From Bolinopsis microptera (lineage: Eukaryota; Ctenophora; Tentaculata; Lobata; Bolinopsidae): 64,000 nucleotides of DNA. Positions 61,201 through 64,000 of the stretch are shown in pieces; the stretch's first letter is position 1, and each line of letters opens with the position of its first letter. Made by a program: the position numbers and the translations under genes. The DNA lies in the NCBI RefSeq assembly GCF_026151205.1, contig NC_087080.1:1606879-1670878 (forward strand). The letters are read 5' to 3'. The notes below the pieces were generated by a model, which was given only the letters and a program-made list of their open reading frames with translations, was not told the DNA's origin and did no database searches.

Positions 61201-63731
61201 CGGTTTATATGTTTTCTTTTCAACTTGGGGTTTATTAGAGTTGATTTCGTCGAGCCAAATTAATGCATCTGTTGTGTCTGTAAGGAGGTCTTGGCAGAAG
61301 TCTTTTTCCAGGGGTCTTAAGTATTTCGTGGCTACAAACACATCACTCTTTTTACTGATACCTTCTTGAAGTGCTGTAATAAGTCTCACTGGCGGTTCAA
61401 CCCCTGGGATAAGTTGGTCTTTCCTCAGTTTGTGGACTTTCAAGGAGGGGTAAAAGTAGCTCTTTCCCGGTTTATGGTGGGGAGCTGTACTTGGCCTGTT
61501 GGTCGGGCCTGTGCCTGCCTTATTTGTGTTGTCTGAAATACCCATCACAGACTTTGCTTCTTCAGGTGTAATGAAGCCTCTTGTCTTACCTTCGACCCAA
61601 GTGTCAAAAAGTTCACCGTGGAGGGTATGGAGTGGGTCGGAATCAAGTTTCTGGTATAGTTGAGGATTTTCTAGTTTCTCAAGGGTCTTATTTCTCAGTA
61701 ACTTGGGATCAACAATGAGGATGCTTCCTCCTTTGTCGGCTGGTGTTATTGCTATTATTCCATCTGATACCACACTGTTATGGGCTCTTCTGGGTTCAGG
61801 TCGTTGAATCTGCCAATTTCTTTAGCACTGAGGTGTTCCGTCCTTGTACCACGATAATTTCTTGGTCTTTGGACCAAGAGCTGTTCCTGGGCCATATCTA
61901 CTTTCCTGATAATAGTTCATTCGCCGAGTGAAATGTTTACTTTGATCAGCTTATCTTGCCTACACATTTAAAAAAAAACGAAATTCCTTGCGCACCGCGT
62001 ACTAAAATTACTTGGATTTCTACCGCTTTGATAAATGACTACATGAAGATGGGGAGTTAATATTGTTGATTTATATAATATAGATTATTTATTCTTTAGT
62101 GTAGATTAACTTTATTTTTATATATTTTACCAAGTGTGAAGGATCAACCATACGTTATTGATATTTTTGAAATATTTAATGATACATTGATATAATAATA
62201 AATGATTGTAATATTTTTATTGAGGCACATGCCACCCCATCGCGGGTTTACTACTACTACTACTACTAAGCTATCAAATTTATGCCGAACAAAGTTATGG
62301 TAAGAAAACTTAATAACATATTTTAATACCATATTTTTTAGGTAAACCTCAAAATCTTGTAGTAAGCAAGGATGGCTAAACAATACTGACATTCTGGTGA
62401 CCAATATCACAATATGTACAATCTGTAGCAGTTACTCAGTTGCTGTCCGATAAAATTGAAACAGAAAAAGCGGAACAACGCACAACTTATCGGACGTTAT
62501 TTGACCGGACATTGCGTGAACGGACATTAAAATGAACGCTAGGGCCTCCAGCGTCCAATTAATGTCTGTTCGAACAAGATTACGGGTAAAGCTACTGGAC
62601 ACTGACAAAGGCTCAAGAGATGGTTCTATATATTGTCACATTATTATTATTTAATGATGACTTGTTAATTGATTTTAACAATCACAACACTACATATCCA
62701 AACTAATGGCATGGCATAGCAATATCTACGATATCCTAAATCAGTCCCTAAAAAACTTTGCGCGAGTCTGAAAGGCTGTTGGAAGCACAGAGTGCTCCAT
62801 ATTTTGTTTTATCAATAAACCTTTCTTTTTTCATTTTCTTTTTTTTTTATGTATCAACTGCGTGCAAATTTCTGTTTCAGATTTGATCTATTTATGATAT
62901 ATATTTATGATTATGTAATAAAGTTATTATATTCGTAAACATTGGCTGGCTTACAAACCAGTCCCCAAACGAAACGAAACAAACGTTCTGATTTTAGCTC
63001 CTCATGAAGTCACCAAACAGAAAGTTCGTTTGTTCCACAGTTAATTTATGTGATTGGCTGATACATTAAACACGTAACTAATAAAAGTAGCTCAATTTAT
63101 TTGAAAATTGAACTTTGTAGATAGTAAGACGTAGATACTATTACGACTTTGACAACCTCAACGTTTGATTTTAATCCCTATCATTAAAGATTGAAATTAT
63201 TATTATCATATTTATTGTTATATTTAACATTGCAACTCATCTGACCGTTGGGAGGATTTCTAAAAGAAGGTGTAAACCCTCTGTAGTAATGGACCAGAAC
63301 ATCGAAACCAAGCACATTTATTAGTGTCTTGGATTTAGTAATGTATGATTTCAGCTGCAGATGTTCACTGTGTTCATTCTCTACGTAACTTTACACATCA
63401 CTTAAAACTACATATGTTAGGCAAAGGATAGCATTAATGCCATGCTGCCATTGCAAGCGGAAGAGCAAGTGTGATTTCTGTATCCTAATAGCTTGGCAGT
63501 ATTGACAATTATGACAATTAAAAAAAATCAAACTATATCATTACCTTGCAAGAGGAAGAGCAAGTGTGAAGCAAGTCTGTAGCACTTTAAAAAATCAAAC
63601 TACCTGATCCGTTCGAGTATTTGCTGGCAATGCGCTGAATATCGCTCTGGTACTTGCAGCTTGTGTCCTCGTTGTCACTGTCAAACTTGTCCAACATAAA
63701 GTCCAGCTCTACGTTAAACGAGCTGCTGTCT
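55112..63731 (-). CDS. Third host gene, last three coding exons (partial)
   Basis: Exons 63604-63731 (phase 2 to 1), 55546-55657 (phase 1 to 2) and 55112-55271 (phase 2 to TGA) join in frame; the 5' part is beyond the right edge. The sequence is acidic then basic: LDFMLDKFDSDNED, YQSDIQRIASKYSNG, GMLDWEDMVTNIADGALDMSG, a RRRRKEKK cluster that could be a nuclear localisation signal, then a 53-codon polar tail ending LRFRNG. No domain recognised. The DXO-like paralog 2 sits in its 7.9-kb intron. Confidence 0.45.
55546..55657 (-). CDS. Third host gene, penultimate exon
   Basis: Acceptor TTTTTCAG, 112 nt, donor GAG|GTAGTT. Two other frames have stops; the open frame joins both neighbours. Confidence 0.45.
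57600..59690 (+). mobile_element. 5'-truncated LINE inside the DXO-like paralog
   Basis: Begins within the RT (VSLLCTFSKIYEKLMHRRVL) and runs through a 3' UTR to about 59.68 kb. The upstream piece 57427-57600 is unassigned. Confidence 0.65.
57660..59033 (+). CDS. LINE reverse transcriptase, truncated
   Basis: 455 codons from the first ATG (57666). RT motifs: EGQYGFRPGRSCEHAL, LLDFSKAFDVISHDILL, GMPQGSILGPLLFIIYIND, YADD (FVLYADDANI), FLGVIVDEKLTW; then the thumb (HINYCSLIWGF) and a C-terminal domain. Endonuclease and the first RT motifs are missing, so it is dead despite the open frame. It is a different lineage from the AlkB-bearing LINE. Confidence 0.85.
   Translation, partial: KLMHRRVLDFLERHSTLFEGQYGFRPGRSCEHALLDATNTIRHNLSKKEVSLLLLLDFSKAFDVISHDILLDKLYHYGIRGLAHQWFKSYLSSRSQYVSIGGTNSSSQSMRHGMPQGSILGPLLFIIYINDMPKIKSYAKFVLYADDANIIISGKNHQEILQKMTEFSPLLINWVDQNGLSLNLKKTCYMLLSPNRTSTPDVNIQIAGTTIERKTEARFLGVIVDEKLTWTSHITALKAKMMRYIGIMYKIKSRLPIKVRLQIYQSFVQSHINYCSLIWGFAAKSHIDALFSKQKQGIRAIMPGFVNYYFKEGALPQHTKPFFSEHEILTVHGLIVYNSIILMHKVKNMPQLVPKNISQAFPADIPTKLSDHTSACSWLQLYGKRHFQNSIFYKGPLLSVFADKADVTTLPTLFSINLFKTSAKKMLLNLQSDGDVNEWQPFLLHNVPGLRQSRREI
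59690..60835 (-). CDS. Penelope-like RT end and GIY-YIG endonuclease
   Basis: 381 codons. The first ~130 complete the RT (VSFLDVQFTFDHQGELQTDL, YLHFSSSHPNHIFSG, RLRRI). Residues ~225-340 hold a cysteine-rich knuckle (CHRRNCKCC, GCC) and the endonuclease core IIYLVQC..YVGRT..LHKRM, where IIY and YVG stand for GIY and YIG. It ends LPIFHKP. Confidence 0.8.
   Translation of the reverse strand: MDKWIKKVNENIAPDGLEIDEFQAENTAEYVSFLDVQFTFDHQGELQTDLYVKETDSRSYLHFSSSHPNHIFSGIVYSQCLRLRRIINSKERLETQLNILKRAFHESGYPSKMADNIANKVLGMERVLVRKSTVEPNEQSPLSAIPIRVISSYGSDNDLVNVVQKYEGHLRRTRSFSESESQQATNSTTAPKGKDKLFQFVKKTGSTLRSRLVTSKQLALGAKHGKTEPCHRRNCKCCKMIMNKDSITSNGKKIKSAPGCCKTYNIIYLVQCSICKKNYVGRTINSLHKRMDGYRSKFYEIVDGRAFDITSDEYSLGVHLIDHGLGVHTDFNETFRTFILENCSPSTLEVKENNYIHLLNSLRPFGLNTVNPFGLPIFHKP
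60820..61768 (-). CDS. Penelope-like RT, N-terminal part
   Basis: Motifs of the Penelope RT group: TPADKGGSILIV, KSYFYPSLKVHKL, PPVRLITA, FTFDFKGLYDSLSP (first catalytic Asp), HGVPTGGSLCVQLANI, and VKRYIDDGAG (catalytic YIDD). It ends at a stop in FSAWING because a short duplication (ATGGATAA twice) shifts the frame; the rest continues in the frame starting at 60835. Confidence 0.8.
62591..63603. other. Intronic/intergenic, nothing recognised
   Basis: AT-rich sequence within the large intron of the third host gene. A duplicated AAGMGGAAGAGCAAGTGTGA block occurs near 63458 and 63549. Confidence 0.45.
63604..63731 (-). CDS. Third host gene, antepenultimate exon
   Basis: Acceptor CTCTCAG, 128 nt, donor G|GTAGTT. 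Rich in Asp/Glu/Ser. Open in only the frame that fits the next exon. Confidence 0.45.
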
Positions 63732-63846
63732 CTGAGAGATAGTTACTAGTTAGGATCAGTTAGGTCAATCAAATAGTTTTTAGTTTTAAAAAGTGTGTAT
63801 CCCCATCTTCTATTTGCACATGTTGATTTAAAAAACACCGAATACT

Positions 63847-63868
63847 GGGGGGGGGGGGGGGGGGGGGG
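63847..63868. repeat. Poly-G tract
   Basis: Run of about 22 G. The rest of 63732-64000 has no recognised feature and would be intron. Confidence 0.9.
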
Positions 63869-64000
63869 TCCAACTACATTTTTGTACACTAATTTAGCGT
63901 ACATTTGGCAAAAATCTGATGGCCATGTACATTAATGGTCATAAAAAATGTAAAAAAATCGGAAATCCCTGGAAACGGAACAGGAAAAACAGGAATAAAC

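Larger units (their letters stand above)
59690..61768 (-). mobile_element. 5'-truncated Penelope-like element
   Basis: Minus-strand RT plus GIY-YIG endonuclease in two overlapping frames. The 5' end is cut inside the RT coding region, exactly at the DXO-like exon. Confidence 0.8.
56507..61895 (-). pseudogene. DXO/Rai1-like paralog 2, split by retroelements
   Basis: 5' part 61895-61769 codes MAQEQLLVQRPRNYRGTRTE, then AKEIGRFNDLNPEEPITVW; 3' part 57426-56507 continues WSVHSGDDIPE to the stop. The two parts correspond exactly to neighbouring codons in paralog 1. ACCACACTG occurs at both edges (57418-57426, 61769-61777). The 3' part keeps one open frame of 305 codons and shows the same lost ExD motif (SSIGC) and WAH, so these changes predate the duplication. 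It also has a short extra segment (DGQAYLLRGKF) before GKVFED. Confidence 0.75.
56027..62590. repeat. Segmental duplication, copy 2 (disrupted)
   Basis: Counterpart of 49218-51130, enlarged by the retroelement insertion at 57427-61768 and a ~318-bp insertion at ~61953-62270 that ends in a TAC run. Confidence 0.75.

Noticed and set aside
61743-61931. Plus-strand 62-codon frame
   Set aside because: Antisense to the DXO-like 5' part and the Penelope-like element.

Overview
The window is AT-rich nuclear DNA from an animal. Evidence for this is a multi-exon gene with GT..AG introns of mostly phase 1 that encodes sushi, EGF and laminin-G modules with a membrane anchor, plus animal-type retroelements (CR1-like LINEs, a Penelope-like element, an LTR element). 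The species cannot be fixed by eye; a soft-bodied invertebrate such as a cnidarian, sponge or tunicate is my guess. There is no bacterial-style organisation.

Layout. 1-2730: decayed LINE end, short tandem repeats and an 18-bp minisatellite carrying CRE/E-box motifs. 2731-11866 (minus): a complete 16-exon gene that I assembled by hand, coding for an 881-residue type I membrane protein (signal peptide, CCP, EGF, CCP, EGFs, LamG, EGF, LamG, EGF, TM, short tail). Its introns hold two 21-bp minisatellites, an 815-bp DNA transposon and a dispersed repeat. 12.0-15.9 kb: LINE debris and dispersed repeats. 15.9-21.7 kb (minus): intact LINE copy 1, whose ORF1 fuses an AlkB-like dioxygenase to an SGNH esterase domain. 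23689-32449 (minus): a second host gene for a small secreted protein of 146 residues in three exons. Its stop codon lies inside the first unit of a 30-bp minisatellite, and its 7.8-kb intron holds a 5.3-kb long-TIR transposon. 33777-47232 (minus): an LTR retrotransposon with 2.06-kb LTRs, a gag ORF and an unrelated membrane ORF but no pol; its 5' LTR is split by LINE copy 2. 49.2-51.1 kb and 56.0-62.6 kb: a segmental duplication carrying two DXO/Rai1-like genes on the minus strand. The second is split by a LINE plus a Penelope-like element, and both lack the family's ExD metal-ligand motif. 55112-63731 (minus): the last three coding exons of a third host gene that continues off the right edge; the second DXO-like copy sits in its 7.9-kb intron.

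The main pattern is young retroelements and minisatellites colonising the introns of three minus-strand genes. Several minisatellites start within about 10-40 bp of a splice site, and several carry one near-palindromic transcription-factor-like motif per unit. All splice models are by-eye predictions whose support is that every phase closes.
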